Made by a program: the position numbers and the translations under genes. From Thermoanaerobacterium sp. RBIITD (GTDB lineage: Bacteria; Bacillota; Thermoanaerobacteria; Thermoanaerobacterales; Thermoanaerobacteraceae): 64,000 bases of DNA. Positions 52,823 to 61,371 of the stretch are shown one piece after another (the stretch's first letter is position 1; each line of letters starts with the position of its first letter). Where the stretch lies: NCBI RefSeq assembly GCF_900205865.1, contig NZ_LT906662.1, positions 2,431,411 through 2,495,410 on the forward strand. Reading direction: 5' to 3'. The notes below the pieces were generated by a model, which was not told the origin of the DNA, ran no database searches, and was given only the letters and a program-made list of their open reading frames with translations.

Positions 52823-53102
52823 TAGTATAAGAGTTTTGTGTAACTTTTTTTAGTAACCAAATTATTGTCTAAAAAAGTAATTAATTGATAATATTGATAG
52901 TAAATTTAAGATATCAAAATATTATGACATATTTATATTCATAACCGGCATGATTACTATATGCTATATGAAGCCGGTTTATGAATTTACACGATTATAT
53001 TAATCTTGTAATTGCACTTTCTTTACCTCTAACATAAAAACCTATAATCTCACGATAGCCTTTTTCATCAATCCCAATGGCAACGTATATTACTACACTA
53101 TG
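52823..53102 (-). mobile_element. IS256-family transposase remnant with one terminal end
   Basis: On the minus strand 53102-52995 reads HSVVIYVAIGIDEKGYREII, then GFYVRGKESAITRLI and a stop. The YVAIGID-G-E-GF-ESA pattern is the central part of IS256/Mutator transposases, whose remaining ~200 residues are missing. On the same strand, GTTACACAAAACTC near 52832-52845 resembles an IS256-type terminal repeat. The 145-bp repeat lies between the two. From 53103 to 53302 I see nothing but the RBS of the next gene. Confidence 0.65.
52846..52990 (+). repeat. 145-bp direct repeat, copy 2 (right edge of accessory island)
   Basis: Matches 42430-42574 at 144 of 145 positions and in the same orientation. 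It lies inside an IS256-family remnant, so this unit is not simply an IS256 end: copy 1 has no transposase sequence beside it. Both copies are preceded by AC and a T-run. Flanks to the right differ (TTATTATC versus ACGATTAT). Confidence 0.9.
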
Positions 53103-53302
53103 TTATTGTAATTATTCTGTAATATTGATAGAATATAATTGAACATGCCTAAGAAATATAAGAGCTAGCGTGGGATATTGTATTAATCAGTAAATAATGT
53201 ATAGTGTTTTTATGTGGTTAGTCGATGAAGGAAAGCTATACTTATGTAGAAAGTAAATAATGGAATTATATATATTTTATATTCGAGAAAGAGGGGATCT
53301 CG

Positions 53303-55246
53303 ATGCCAAAGCCACTAAATAGCAACAGTAGATATATGGCAGGGCTTGATGGGCTTCGTGCAATAGCGGTACTTGCTGTTATTGGATATCATTTGAATCT
53401 AAGCTTTATGCAAGGTGGATTTCTTGGAGTCAGTATATTTTTCGTGTTATCAGGTTATTTAATTACAAATTTATTGACAGTTGAATGGGAAAAAAGTAAT
53501 AAGATAGATTTGAAGAATTTCTGGATAAGAAGAGCTCGTCGTTTATTTCCAGCTCTTTTTATAATGATAGTATTAGTTGTTAGCTGGGTGACACTGTTTG
53601 ACAGTGAAAGACTTTCCTCAATAAAAGGCGATGCATTAACAAGCATTTTATATATCAACAATTGGTGGCTTATTTTCCACAAGGTATCGTACTTCGCAAA
53701 GTTTGGCCCGCCTTCTACATTCGGCAATTTGTGGTCGCTGGCTGTTGAAGGGCAATTTTACGTAGTTTGGCCATTTTTATTTATAATCGGATTTAGATAT
53801 ATTAAGAAAAAAACAACTATTTTGTGGACAACAATATTTCTCGCTATAGCATCTGCTATTGAAATGGCTTTGATATACCAACCTGGATTAGACCCAAGCC
53901 GCGTTTATTACGGTACAGATACCCGTGCATTTGGATTATTAATAGGTTCTACACTTGCATTAATTTGGCCAAGCGGGAAGCTTTCAAACAATATATCAAA
54001 GCATGCTATACTTGCTATTGATGTGATTGGATCTATTTCACTATTATCCATTTTTATAATGTTTGTTGTTATAAACCAATATGATACATTCTTATATAGG
54101 GGTGGTATGTTTATATTATCAATAGCTGCAGCAATAACTATTGCAGCAGTTGCACATCCGGCAAGCCGACTTGGTAAAGTATTAGGTTGTTTGCCACTGA
54201 GATGGCTTGGTGCAAGGTCATATGGTGTTTATCTTTGGTACTTCCCCATACTGATTTTGACAAGCCCATTGGTAAATACCAATGGAATAAATGTTGTCCA
54301 TGCTATAATTCAGGTAGTATTTATTATACTAATAGCTGCCATATCATGGAAATATATAGAAGATCCTATAAGACACGGTGCACTTAAAAATATATGGCAC
54401 CAGCTTATGTCACTTAAACAAAATAAGAAAAGGTGGACTTTATTACCAATAAAAACATGGGTAATAATGTTAACAGCGGTATTTACTATTGGAGTATTTA
54501 TAATAGGAATGACCGGAATAGCACCTACCGCTGCAACTACATCAGCTTTAGGTAAAGGAAAAACCATACATATTAATCAGAGCAATACTTCCAGTGTTGC
54601 AAGCAAAAATATTGATGAAAATACAGCACATACTGTGCCAAGTCTACCTGATAATAAAAGAGATGTTAAAGTTAATCCATATAATGGTGGGAAAACAGAT
54701 TCACAGAACAATAATGGAGGAAATAATGAGTCTATAAATGTAATTGAAGGTAAGCAAGAAGTTAAAGCACAAGATGGCAAAGGCATAACAGTTATTGGCG
54801 ATTCTATTTTGATTGATACCGAACCATATTTAAAAGAATTACTGCCAGGTATTGTTATTGATGGCAAAGTTGGACGGCAACTGTACCAAGCAGTGGATGT
54901 CGTAAAGAACTTGAAAGCAAAGGGAGAATTAGGCAATACATTGATAATCGAACTTGGTACAAATGGCCCATTTACAGAAGATCAGCTGCTATCTTTGCTT
55001 AAATCGGCGGAACCAGTTAAACAGATAATATTAGTGAATGTACGTGTTCCTCGACCATGGGAAAGCATAGTAAATGCTACATTATCAAAAGTAGCTTCAA
55101 AATATCCACATACAGCAATAGTTGATTGGTATAGTGCTAGTGCAGGACATGATTCATTTTTCTCAAAGGATGCTGTCCATCTACAGCCATCTGGAGCAAG
55201 ATATTTTGCTTCACTTATAGTAAAGACCATAAATGAAAATAAATAG
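53303..55246 (+). CDS. OatA-like acyltransferase (AT3 membrane domain plus SGNH domain)
   Basis: 647-residue protein. Residues 1-390 are an acyltransferase-3 domain with about ten membrane helices (GLDGLRAIAVLAVIGYHL; LWSLAVEGQFYVVWPFLF). A low-complexity Asn/Ser linker (~415-480) leads to an extracytoplasmic SGNH domain: VIGDSIL (nucleophile Ser), DGKVGRQ, IELGTNGP, and FFSKDAVHLQPSG (Asp-His). This is the layout of peptidoglycan O-acetyltransferase OatA, which gives lysozyme resistance. Another secondary-polymer acetylase is possible. Confidence 0.93.
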   Translation: MPKPLNSNSRYMAGLDGLRAIAVLAVIGYHLNLSFMQGGFLGVSIFFVLSGYLITNLLTVEWEKSNKIDLKNFWIRRARRLFPALFIMIVLVVSWVTLFDSERLSSIKGDALTSILYINNWWLIFHKVSYFAKFGPPSTFGNLWSLAVEGQFYVVWPFLFIIGFRYIKKKTTILWTTIFLAIASAIEMALIYQPGLDPSRVYYGTDTRAFGLLIGSTLALIWPSGKLSNNISKHAILAIDVIGSISLLSIFIMFVVINQYDTFLYRGGMFILSIAAAITIAAVAHPASRLGKVLGCLPLRWLGARSYGVYLWYFPILILTSPLVNTNGINVVHAIIQVVFIILIAAISWKYIEDPIRHGALKNIWHQLMSLKQNKKRWTLLPIKTWVIMLTAVFTIGVFIIGMTGIAPTAATTSALGKGKTIHINQSNTSSVASKNIDENTAHTVPSLPDNKRDVKVNPYNGGKTDSQNNNGGNNESINVIEGKQEVKAQDGKGITVIGDSILIDTEPYLKELLPGIVIDGKVGRQLYQAVDVVKNLKAKGELGNTLIIELGTNGPFTEDQLLSLLKSAEPVKQIILVNVRVPRPWESIVNATLSKVASKYPHTAIVDWYSASAGHDSFFSKDAVHLQPSGARYFASLIVKTINENK

Positions 55247-55348
55247 GCAATTGGGACAAAATATAGGATATATGTAATAATAAGACGAAGAGAAATATAG
55301 CTTATTTTTACAGCTGTAAAAAATATAGAAAAAATATAACCATTTGAA

Positions 55349-55376
55349 AAAGCCGCTATTAAAAGCGGCTTTAACT
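55349..55376. terminator. Bidirectional terminator between convergent genes
   Basis: AAAGCCGC (55349-55356) and GCGGCTTT (55365-55372) form a perfect stem flanked by A- and T-rich sequence, serving OatA on the plus strand and the permease on the minus strand. Confidence 0.85.
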
Positions 55377-56732
55377 TTAGTTTTCTAAAACTTTTCTAAT
55401 CTCATTTAATTTAACTGAATCTTTATGTTTCATATAGATATAAAATGGTATGCCACACATAAGCATTATAAATCCATACATTACCGTCTCTGCACCAGAT
55501 CCATATATTGTCCAGATTGCATAAACAAACCCAAGAAGCGGTACGAAAGAATTTTTTATGAAGTTAAATACATTTATTTTCTCTTCTCTTTTTATAAGAA
55601 GCATAATCTCGGCCGCAGCCGTAAATGCATATACTGGTAAGAAAGAAAGTGTAGCAAGCAATATTATGAATGTAAATGCAGATACTAACGACTTTGTATA
55701 ATTCATGAACAGCAATATGTTAACTAAAATAGACCCGACAATTAATGATATATGTGGGGTTTTATATTTAGGATGTATTCCTGCAAAGATTTCCGGAAAT
55801 AATCCGTCTTTGCCTGCAGCATATGCAACACGAGCCGTCGAAAGAAGCCAACCTACTGTTGTCCCAAGTACGCTTATGACAGAACCTATAATGACAATAT
55901 TTGTTATACTTCGGCCTAAAAATTGCTTCAATATGTCCGCAATCGGTGATGCACTTTTGGCAAGTTCTGATTGTGGCATTGCACCCATTGCAAAGAAGTT
56001 AATTGCAAGGTACATTATTACTGCTATCAATATGCCAAATATAGTGCTTAATTTGACATTTCTTTCAGGATTTTTAATTTCCTCTGCTGTTATTGAAGCT
56101 GATTCAAGTCCTACAAATGCCCATAATGTCGATGTAGCAGCAGCCGAAAGTGTACCAATACCTTTTCCTGCCGGGAATAAAGGCATTATATTTCCTGGCT
56201 TAAAATGAACAGCAGAAACAACAATAAAAAATAAGAACAAGCAAATCTCAAATATTGTAATTGTTGTTTGTGTCGAACCTGCTCTTTTTACACCTATTAT
56301 GTTTATAATTGTAAAAATCCATAAAATTGCACTTGTGTATAAAAATGCTGCCAGATGACTTTGCGATAAAATCGGGAATAATGCACTCGAATAGCTAGCA
56401 ACAGCTATGACGACAGCGGCATTACCTATCCATGAACCATTCCAGTAAAGCCATGCATTGATAAAACCGATAAAATCCCCAAAGGCTAACTTTGAATACT
56501 CATAGGGCCCTCCTGCCTTTGGAATCCTTGAACCGAGATTTGCGAAAGAAAGTGCAAGAAAAATTGAACCGATACCTGTAATTAACCATGCGAGTATTGT
56601 TGATCCTGGTCCGGACTTTGATGCCAATGTTGCCGGAAGCATAAATATACCGGAACCCATCATATTGCCCGTAACTAATGCTGTTGCGATAAATAAACCA
56701 ATATCTTTTTTCAGCTTTTGCGATTTATCCAT
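55377..56732 (-). CDS. APC-family amino-acid permease/antiporter
   Basis: 451-residue, twelve-helix transporter. The first helix carries GNMMGSGIFMLPATLASKSG, the substrate-site glycine motif of basic amino acid/polyamine antiporters (AdiC/ArcD-like), and PKAGGPYEYSKLAFGDFIGF follows. The start at 56732 has AAAGGAA upstream; the longer frame from 56765 lacks an RBS. Substrate is not assignable. It lies downstream of metA on the same strand but behind a hairpin. Confidence 0.88.
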   Translation of the reverse strand: MDKSQKLKKDIGLFIATALVTGNMMGSGIFMLPATLASKSGPGSTILAWLITGIGSIFLALSFANLGSRIPKAGGPYEYSKLAFGDFIGFINAWLYWNGSWIGNAAVVIAVASYSSALFPILSQSHLAAFLYTSAILWIFTIINIIGVKRAGSTQTTITIFEICLFLFFIVVSAVHFKPGNIMPLFPAGKGIGTLSAAATSTLWAFVGLESASITAEEIKNPERNVKLSTIFGILIAVIMYLAINFFAMGAMPQSELAKSASPIADILKQFLGRSITNIVIIGSVISVLGTTVGWLLSTARVAYAAGKDGLFPEIFAGIHPKYKTPHISLIVGSILVNILLFMNYTKSLVSAFTFIILLATLSFLPVYAFTAAAEIMLLIKREEKINVFNFIKNSFVPLLGFVYAIWTIYGSGAETVMYGFIMLMCGIPFYIYMKHKDSVKLNEIRKVLEN

Positions 56733-56835
56733 TATGTATGATTCCTTTCTTTGACATATTAACATTATAAAATTAACATACTAGATTAAAAAAGTCAATG
56801 AATAAATTAACGTTTACTAGTACTTACAAACAAAG

Positions 56836-56858
56836 AATGAAGTTGTAAATCCTTCATT
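56836..56858 (-). terminator. Possible terminator of metA
   Basis: On the minus strand AATGAAG and CTTCATT form a 7-bp stem with a 9-nt loop followed by a T-rich stretch (TTCTTTGTTTG), about 65 bp after the metA stop. Confidence 0.45.
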
Positions 56859-56922
56859 ACAAAGTAAGTTTAAATAAAAAAGCATATTTATATAATGTAT
56901 AAAAATACAAAACAGTAAGTTT

Positions 56923-57840
56923 TTATTTAATTCTATTGATGTCATATGGAGTTTCCTGATATACATAATAATTAAGCCAATTAGAAAAAAGCAGATTTGC
57001 ATGGCTTCTCCATTTAACTAAAGGTTCTCTCTCGGGGTTATCTCCCGGGAAATAATGCTTGGGTATATTGATAGCTATTCCCTTTTTTATATCTCTTTCA
57101 TATTCTGCTTTAAGTGTCAATGGATCATATTCTGAATGGCCTGTAACAAATATTTGTCTACCACCTTTTGACCCTATTATATATAGTCCTGCTTCATCTG
57201 ATTCCGCAAGTATATCGAGGTCATTGACCAATTCGACATCTTCTTTTCGTACTTCGGTGTACCTTGAATGTGGTGCATAGAATTCGTCATCAAAACCCCT
57301 AAGCAAATCGACATTTTTTTTGACAATCCGATGTAAGAAAACACCAAACATTTTCTCTTTTAAGGGGTATTTGGGAATTCCGTAATGGTAATACAAACCT
57401 GCTTGTGCACCCCAACATATATGAAATGTCGAATAAACATTATGTTTACTCCACTCCATTATTTCTTTTAATTCTTGCCAATAATCGACATCTTCAAATT
57501 CCAATGTTTCGACAGGTGCACCTGTTATTATGAGGCCGTCAAATTTTTCACAGTTGACATCGTCAAATGTCTTATAAAATGTTTTAAGGTATTCTGGTGA
57601 GGTATTTTTTGATTTATGTGACGCCGTATATAGCAATACTATATCAATTTGCAGTGGATTATTGCTCAATAATCTTAATAATTGCGTTTCTGTAACACTT
57701 TTTGTTGGCATTAAATTAAGTATTGCAATTTTAAGCGGGCGTATGTCCTGATGAATTGCTCTTTCTTCACCCATAACAAATATGTTTTCGTCTGCGAGAA
57801 TTTTTATTGCAGGTAGTTTATCAGGTATTTTTATTGGCAA
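56923..57840 (-). CDS. metA: Homoserine O-acetyltransferase (MetA family, Glu111 type)
   Basis: 305-residue enzyme activating homoserine for methionine synthesis. TTG 57840 follows GGAGGTGAT and gives [10 protein letters not shown]; an upstream in-frame GTG lies within that RBS. With this start the catalytic Cys is residue 142 in FHICWGAQA, and residue 111 in [10 protein letters not shown] is Glu. In the MetA family Glu111 has been linked to acetyl-CoA use and Gly111 to succinyl-CoA, so this should be an acetyltransferase despite homology to succinyltransferases. Expression is controlled by the SAM-I riboswitch upstream. Confidence 0.93.
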   Translation of the reverse strand: MPIKIPDKLPAIKILADENIFVMGEERAIHQDIRPLKIAILNLMPTKSVTETQLLRLLSNNPLQIDIVLLYTASHKSKNTSPEYLKTFYKTFDDVNCEKFDGLIITGAPVETLEFEDVDYWQELKEIMEWSKHNVYSTFHICWGAQAGLYYHYGIPKYPLKEKMFGVFLHRIVKKNVDLLRGFDDEFYAPHSRYTEVRKEDVELVNDLDILAESDEAGLYIIGSKGGRQIFVTGHSEYDPLTLKAEYERDIKKGIAINIPKHYFPGDNPEREPLVKWRSHANLLFSNWLNYYVYQETPYDINRIK

Positions 57841-57870
57841 TTTTATCACCTCCGGTTTTATACATTAAAA

Positions 57871-58018
57871 ATGCCTCTTTGAGAAGAGGCGCGAAAATTC
57901 ACATCTTCTCATCTTCCAAAGCAAATTGCTTTGCTGGAATTAGCACCATTTTCAGAAAAAGCTGACGGTTGCCGGGTTTCATCGGGCCAGTCCCTCCACC
58001 ACTCTGGATGAGATATTT
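57871..58018 (-). promoter_or_regulatory. SAM-I (S-box) riboswitch of metA
   Basis: On the minus strand the conserved order is present: CTCATCCAGAGTGGTGGAGG, GACTGGCCCGATGAAACCCG, GCAACC, GGTGCTAATTCCAGCAAAGC, then TTTGGAAGATGAG. It is followed by a terminator hairpin (GCCTCTTCTCAAAGAGGC with a T-run). S-adenosylmethionine binding is known to favour the terminator, shutting off metA. Confidence 0.97.
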
Positions 58019-58044
58019 CATTATCAATTTAAAATATTAAATTA

Positions 58045-58073
58045 ATTATATATTTGTTATGCTTTTATGTCAA
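58045..58073 (-). promoter_or_regulatory. SigA-type promoter of metA and its riboswitch
   Basis: On the minus strand TTGACA (58073-58068), 17-bp spacer, TATAAT (58050-58045), about 27 bp before the riboswitch P1 stem. Both boxes are perfect consensus. Confidence 0.85.
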
Positions 58074-58086
58074 TAAAAATATAAGC

Positions 58087-58293
58087 CTACGTCTCATCTT
58101 TTGTAGATATACCAACGAGATCGTAGAAAAAGCAATGGCCTAAAAAACCTTCCATTGCCCAACAAAGGCCCATTATGCCCATGAGTTTACCTGTCTGTGT
58201 TTTTCTCTTAAAAAGCCCTAATGCAGCAATAGCGCTGCCAGCTGCTATTCTTATTGCCCTATCATATGGTCCAACATTTTGTTTAAGTAACAT
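58087..58293 (-). CDS. DUF2892 (YgaP-type) small membrane protein
   Basis: 68-residue protein starting MLLKQNVGPYDRAIRIAAGS, the hallmark of DUF2892, with two short hydrophobic helices. In other proteins this domain is fused to rhodanese modules; here it stands alone. No function can be given. It lies just upstream of the metA promoter and downstream of the YtrI-like gene on the same strand. Confidence 0.8.
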   Translation of the reverse strand: MLLKQNVGPYDRAIRIAAGSAIAALGLFKRKTQTGKLMGIMGLCWAMEGFLGHCFFYDLVGISTKDET

Positions 58294-58307
58294 TTGTAAC
58301 CCTCCAA

Positions 58308-58751
58308 TTACTCTTTAATTTGTGTATTTACATATATCTCAATATTTGTGTTAATTATAATGTACTTTACTTTTAGAATAATTTTTTTATTCTCTATCGA
58401 CAAAATACGACCTTCAAATATATTAAAAATTAAATCAGGATCGACTTTATCGATTTGCTTTCCATATACATCTTTAAGCTTGCTTTTTATGTATTTTTCC
58501 ACTTCTATTTTAATTTTATTATTACTGCTATTAACACGCGGTGTAATATCTGTTACTACTTTATATGATTGACTTTTTAAAGATTCATTTAATTTATCGA
58601 TTTTTTCATGTAACATTAAATTATTCATTTTATATGATTCTTTTTCAAAAGTGATTTTTTCTATTAATATACCATTTATAAAATTAACGATTGCACCACC
58701 AATGATTATACCAATAAGTAAAACACTAAAAGATTTAGCATATTTTTTCAT
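58308..58751 (-). CDS. YtrI-like membrane protein (by position and layout)
   Basis: 147-residue protein: one N-terminal membrane helix (SVLLIGIIIGGAIVNFINGI), a short coiled-coil region (~40-62), and a beta-rich C terminus. I do not recognise it by sequence. Bacillus YtrI has the same layout and is encoded next to YtrH; here the start overlaps the end of the YtrH gene by 4 bp, so a YtrI counterpart is likely. Confidence 0.55.
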   Translation of the reverse strand: MKKYAKSFSVLLIGIIIGGAIVNFINGILIEKITFEKESYKMNNLMLHEKIDKLNESLKSQSYKVVTDITPRVNSSNNKIKIEVEKYIKSKLKDVYGKQIDKVDPDLIFNIFEGRILSIENKKIILKVKYIIINTNIEIYVNTQIKE

Positions 58752-59074
58752 TTGATTTCACCTATTAAAAAAGATATGATTTTAAACCCAGTAAATGACC
58801 CTAAAAAGGCACCTAAGAGTATTAACCCTTGTTTTGCAAGTTGTGTAAATTCACCGCTTAATCCTATTTCAAGACCTCTTATTGTTGTAAAAGAACCGCC
58901 AAGACCGACAAGTATACCCCAAAGCCTTATATCTTTTAATATAGAATTTATTATTTTAACAGGTGATTCAAATATAAATATAGATGAGAGAGATCCTATT
59001 ATTGTACCACCGATTACAACGCCAAGTGATGTGAAATACGGGATGCAAAAGACCCTTATTATTTTTATTAACAT
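58748..59074 (-). CDS. ytrH: YtrH-family sporulation protein
   Basis: 108-residue membrane protein with three hydrophobic helices. TSLGVVIGGTIIGSLSSIFI, LWGILVGLGGSFTTIRGLEI and LLGAFLGSFTGFKI match the YtrH layout. In Bacillus subtilis YtrH and YtrI are SigE-dependent proteins needed for efficient sporulation. Its presence supports a spore-forming host. Confidence 0.82.
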   Translation of the reverse strand: MLIKIIRVFCIPYFTSLGVVIGGTIIGSLSSIFIFESPVKIINSILKDIRLWGILVGLGGSFTTIRGLEIGLSGEFTQLAKQGLILLGAFLGSFTGFKIISFLIGEIK

Positions 59075-59181
59075 AAAACCACCTCATATATTTATATGCA
59101 TTAAAAATATTTAAATATCTATTATGATTCATATTTGAATTACTCAACTTTGCAATTATAATAATTATAGAGGTGAATTAA

Positions 59182-60369
59182 ATGTATGATACGATAATAA
59201 TTGGCAGTGGCCCTTCCGGTTCAACACTGGCTAGAAAATTATCAAAAGATGGCTATAAAGTATTATTAATAGAAAAGCACAGTTTGCCGAGGTATAAGGC
59301 TTGTGGTGGTGGCATAACATCAAGATGTTATAAATTGTTAGATTTAGATATAAGAAATTATATTGAAGATATTACTTATAAGATTTTATTTATATTTGAT
59401 AACAATAAATCTATTTGTTTAAAGACAGATAAACCAATTATATATCAGATCGATAGAATTAAATTTGACAAATACCTTGTCGATAAAGCCGTTGAATGTG
59501 GATGCAAAGTACATGATGATGAAAGATTTTTGGATTTTTATAAAACTGATAAAGGCATTGTTGTAAAAACCGACAAAAGTGAATATGAAGCAAAAGTTTT
59601 GGTAGGCGCGGATGGGATTAATAGCAATGTTGCATATAAAGCTAATTTAAAAAATGGGAATAAGGGCATAGCACTTGAAGCCGAGGTATACACAGAAAAG
59701 GAAAATATTGAAGAAAAAAAGGGAGAAGTAATAGTTGATTTCAGTGTAATTAAATGTGGCTACGGTTGGATATTTCCTAAAAGCGACAGACTATCTATTG
59801 GCGTAGGAACTTTTTTGAATAAATCAGCTGATATAAAGGAAAAGCTTAATAATTTACTTACAAAGAATATGATAGGTAATAACGCTGAAATTAAAGTATA
59901 TGGACATCAATTATCTTTTCCAGATGGTAATGAAGGAATCTATAATAGCGACAAAATAATCTTAATAGGTGATGCTACAGGACTTGCAGATCCATTTACG
60001 GGTGAAGGTATATATAATGCAATACTTACGGCTAATATATCATATGATGTTATTAATAAATATTTAAATAAAAAATGCGAACTTGACGAATATACTGAAA
60101 GAATAAAAAAGGAAGTTATACCAGATATTAAATGGGCATACAGATTATCATTATTTGCCTATAACAATATGCCATTCATACAAAAAGCAATTAGATTCTT
60201 TCCAAATGTATTATCATACTTTATAGATATAATAATGGGGGATGATAATTATATTAATTTTAAAACAAAAGTGCCTTTATACGCTGTCCATCTTAAGCAA
60301 TCTAAGACAAAAACTAAGGTGATAGCGAAAAGTATGATTAAATCATCTATGCAATATGAAGACATATGA
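59182..60369 (+). CDS. Geranylgeranyl-reductase-family FAD oxidoreductase
   Basis: 395-residue flavoprotein. The dinucleotide-binding motif IIIGSGPSGSTLARKL is at the N terminus, RYKACGGGITSRCYKLLDL matches the GGR-family Cys-Gly-Gly signature, and IILIGDATGLADPFTGEGI is the second FAD motif. Such enzymes reduce isoprenoid chains or related double bonds; the substrate in Firmicutes is unclear. Its stop overlaps the start of the next small ORF (ATGA). Confidence 0.88.
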   Translation: MYDTIIIGSGPSGSTLARKLSKDGYKVLLIEKHSLPRYKACGGGITSRCYKLLDLDIRNYIEDITYKILFIFDNNKSICLKTDKPIIYQIDRIKFDKYLVDKAVECGCKVHDDERFLDFYKTDKGIVVKTDKSEYEAKVLVGADGINSNVAYKANLKNGNKGIALEAEVYTEKENIEEKKGEVIVDFSVIKCGYGWIFPKSDRLSIGVGTFLNKSADIKEKLNNLLTKNMIGNNAEIKVYGHQLSFPDGNEGIYNSDKIILIGDATGLADPFTGEGIYNAILTANISYDVINKYLNKKCELDEYTERIKKEVIPDIKWAYRLSLFAYNNMPFIQKAIRFFPNVLSYFIDIIMGDDNYINFKTKVPLYAVHLKQSKTKTKVIAKSMIKSSMQYEDI

Positions 60370-60647
60370 AAGATGAAAATTATATCCCTATTGGTCAAGA
60401 TGAGCCAAAGCCAGTAAAAGCTGGTGAATATGCCTATGTCGACGATGCAAATGATATAATATGCAGGCTTGAAATAAGGCAGGTGGAAAAAACTAAAGTT
60501 ACATTAGATACAAAGAATTGCTTTTATATACTTCAAGGTAATAGGGCTACAAGCAAAGAATATTTGGAAGAAGCGGCAAATAGATTAATAAATCTTACAA
60601 AGAGGTTTCTTGGTGGTAAGGAACATATTTTGTATATTCCGAGATAA
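60366..60647 (+). CDS. C-terminal part of a B3/4-domain protein (N-terminally truncated)
   Basis: 93 residues: YIPIGQDEPKPVKAGEYAYV, DDANDIICRLEIRQVEKTKV, TLDTKNCFYIL and a C-terminal helix ending KRFLGGKEHI. This order matches the last third of B3/4-domain (PheT B3/B4-like tRNA-editing) proteins of about 220-230 residues; the first two thirds are absent. The start overlaps the upstream stop by 4 bp, so it could still be translated by coupling. It may be a decaying gene or a small free-standing domain. Confidence 0.6.
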   Translation: MKDENYIPIGQDEPKPVKAGEYAYVDDANDIICRLEIRQVEKTKVTLDTKNCFYILQGNRATSKEYLEEAANRLINLTKRFLGGKEHILYIPR

Positions 60648-60676
60648 AATCTGGTGAGGTTTGGGTTATAAAAATT

Positions 60677-60789
60677 ATGACGAAATATTTATGTTCCAAA
60701 ACAGGTTGGATATAGTCTGTCTTCCTAACAAAATAGTTGTGTCTTTTGTAGGAGATAATAATTCAAATGTCGATGATATAATATATTGA
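60677..60789 (+). pseudogene. Decayed NusG domain II fragment
   Basis: One frame gives MTKYLCSKTGWI and a stop; another gives DIVCLPNKIVVSFVGDNNSN followed by VDDIIY and a stop at 60789. These correspond to KTGWI, IVCLPNRVVVRVIGNKGE and VDDVVY of the intact NusG_II protein at 19489. The junction has lost about five residues and the frame. No N-terminal membrane helix remains. Confidence 0.8.
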
Positions 60790-60834
60790 CATTTGGAGAT
60801 AATTAAACTAAACTTAGTATAGGGGATACCCCTA
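60786..60834 (+). promoter_or_regulatory. Promoter with CsoR-like operator before copZ
   Basis: TTGACA (60786-60791), 17-bp spacer, TAAACT (60809-60814). Downstream lies the near-palindrome TAGGGGATACCCCTA (60820-60834), whose G- and C-tracts with an AT centre are the form of CsoR copper-repressor operators. Position overlapping the expected transcription start fits repression. Confidence 0.6.
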
Positions 60835-60860
60835 ATAAGTATATGAAAGGAGATTATGCT

Positions 60861-61085
60861 ATGAGTTTATTTGGACCAAAAGGTGAAACAACTACAATAG
60901 ACGTAAAAGGCATGTCATGCAACCATTGTAAAATGTCTGTTGAAAAAGCATTAAAAGAGCTTGACGGCGTATCAAAAGCGACGGTCGACCTTGAAAAGGC
61001 TAATGTCACTGTGACATATGATCCAAAAAAAGTTACTATAGATGATATGAAAAAAGCAATTGTTGATGTAGGCTATGAAGTATAG
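60861..61085 (+). CDS. copZ: CopZ-like copper chaperone (HMA domain)
   Basis: 74-residue heavy-metal-associated domain. The metal site is KGMSCNHCKMSVEKAL (CxxC) near residue 17. ATG 60861 is the start because AAGGAG precedes it; an upstream ATG at 60843 lies before that RBS. It normally passes Cu(I) to a CopA ATPase; no such ATPase gene is adjacent. The CsoR-like operator upstream supports copper regulation. Confidence 0.9.
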   Translation: MSLFGPKGETTTIDVKGMSCNHCKMSVEKALKELDGVSKATVDLEKANVTVTYDPKKVTIDDMKKAIVDVGYEV

Positions 61086-61113
61086 CAATAAATTTTAAAG
61101 GGGCGTATCCTAT

Positions 61114-61230
61114 ATGTTTAATTGGGTAGAAAAGTTCTTAAAGAAGCTCGAAAAGGCAAATAAAGAAACATTTAAAGGTGAAGTACCCGACTGCTGCAAA
61201 TTAAATAATGATAAGAAAATTAAAAAATAG
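61114..61230 (+). CDS. LDCC-motif small putative metal-binding protein
   Basis: 38 residues, MFNWVEKFLKKLEKANKETF then a Cys-Cys motif in VPDCCKLNN. A helical N terminus followed by a [LP]-D-C-C motif matches a small family annotated as LDCC-motif putative metal-binding proteins in thermophilic clostridia. AAAGGGGCG lies before ATG. It is 28 bp behind copZ and ends at a weak terminator, so the two are probably co-transcribed; a metal-handling role is inference. Confidence 0.7.
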   Translation: MFNWVEKFLKKLEKANKETFKGEVPDCCKLNNDKKIKK

Positions 61231-61256
61231 TGGCCGCTGATGCGGTTATTTTTTTA
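61231..61256 (+). terminator. Terminator after copZ and the LDCC gene
   Basis: GCCGC and GCGGT form a short stem around TGAT followed by TATTTTTTT. Confidence 0.6.
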
Positions 61257-61289
61257 CATAAAATATATAATAAAAATGATAAAATATTA

Positions 61290-61337
61290 TTTACAAATAT
61301 GTTAAATTGCTATATAATATAAATACATAAATTCATA
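61290..61337 (+). promoter_or_regulatory. Promoter of cysK with AAATTCATA element
   Basis: TTTACA (61290-61295), 17-bp spacer, TATAAT (61313-61318). AAATTCATA at 61329-61337 lies at the start of the transcript; the same nine bases recur as an inverted repeat before the sulfite-reductase-like gene. Confidence 0.65.
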
Positions 61338-61371
61338 GCGGAATACTAGAATATAAAAAGGAGAGGATATA

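Noticed and set aside
42430-52990. Two 145-bp repeats considered as the start of a CRISPR array
   Set aside because: Only two copies, 10 kb apart, far longer than CRISPR repeats, and no spacer-repeat periodicity or cas genes.
42752-53102. Prophage or integrative element explanation for the island
   Set aside because: No integrase, phage structural, conjugation or tRNA attachment sequence was seen; only an IS1182 element and an IS256 remnant.
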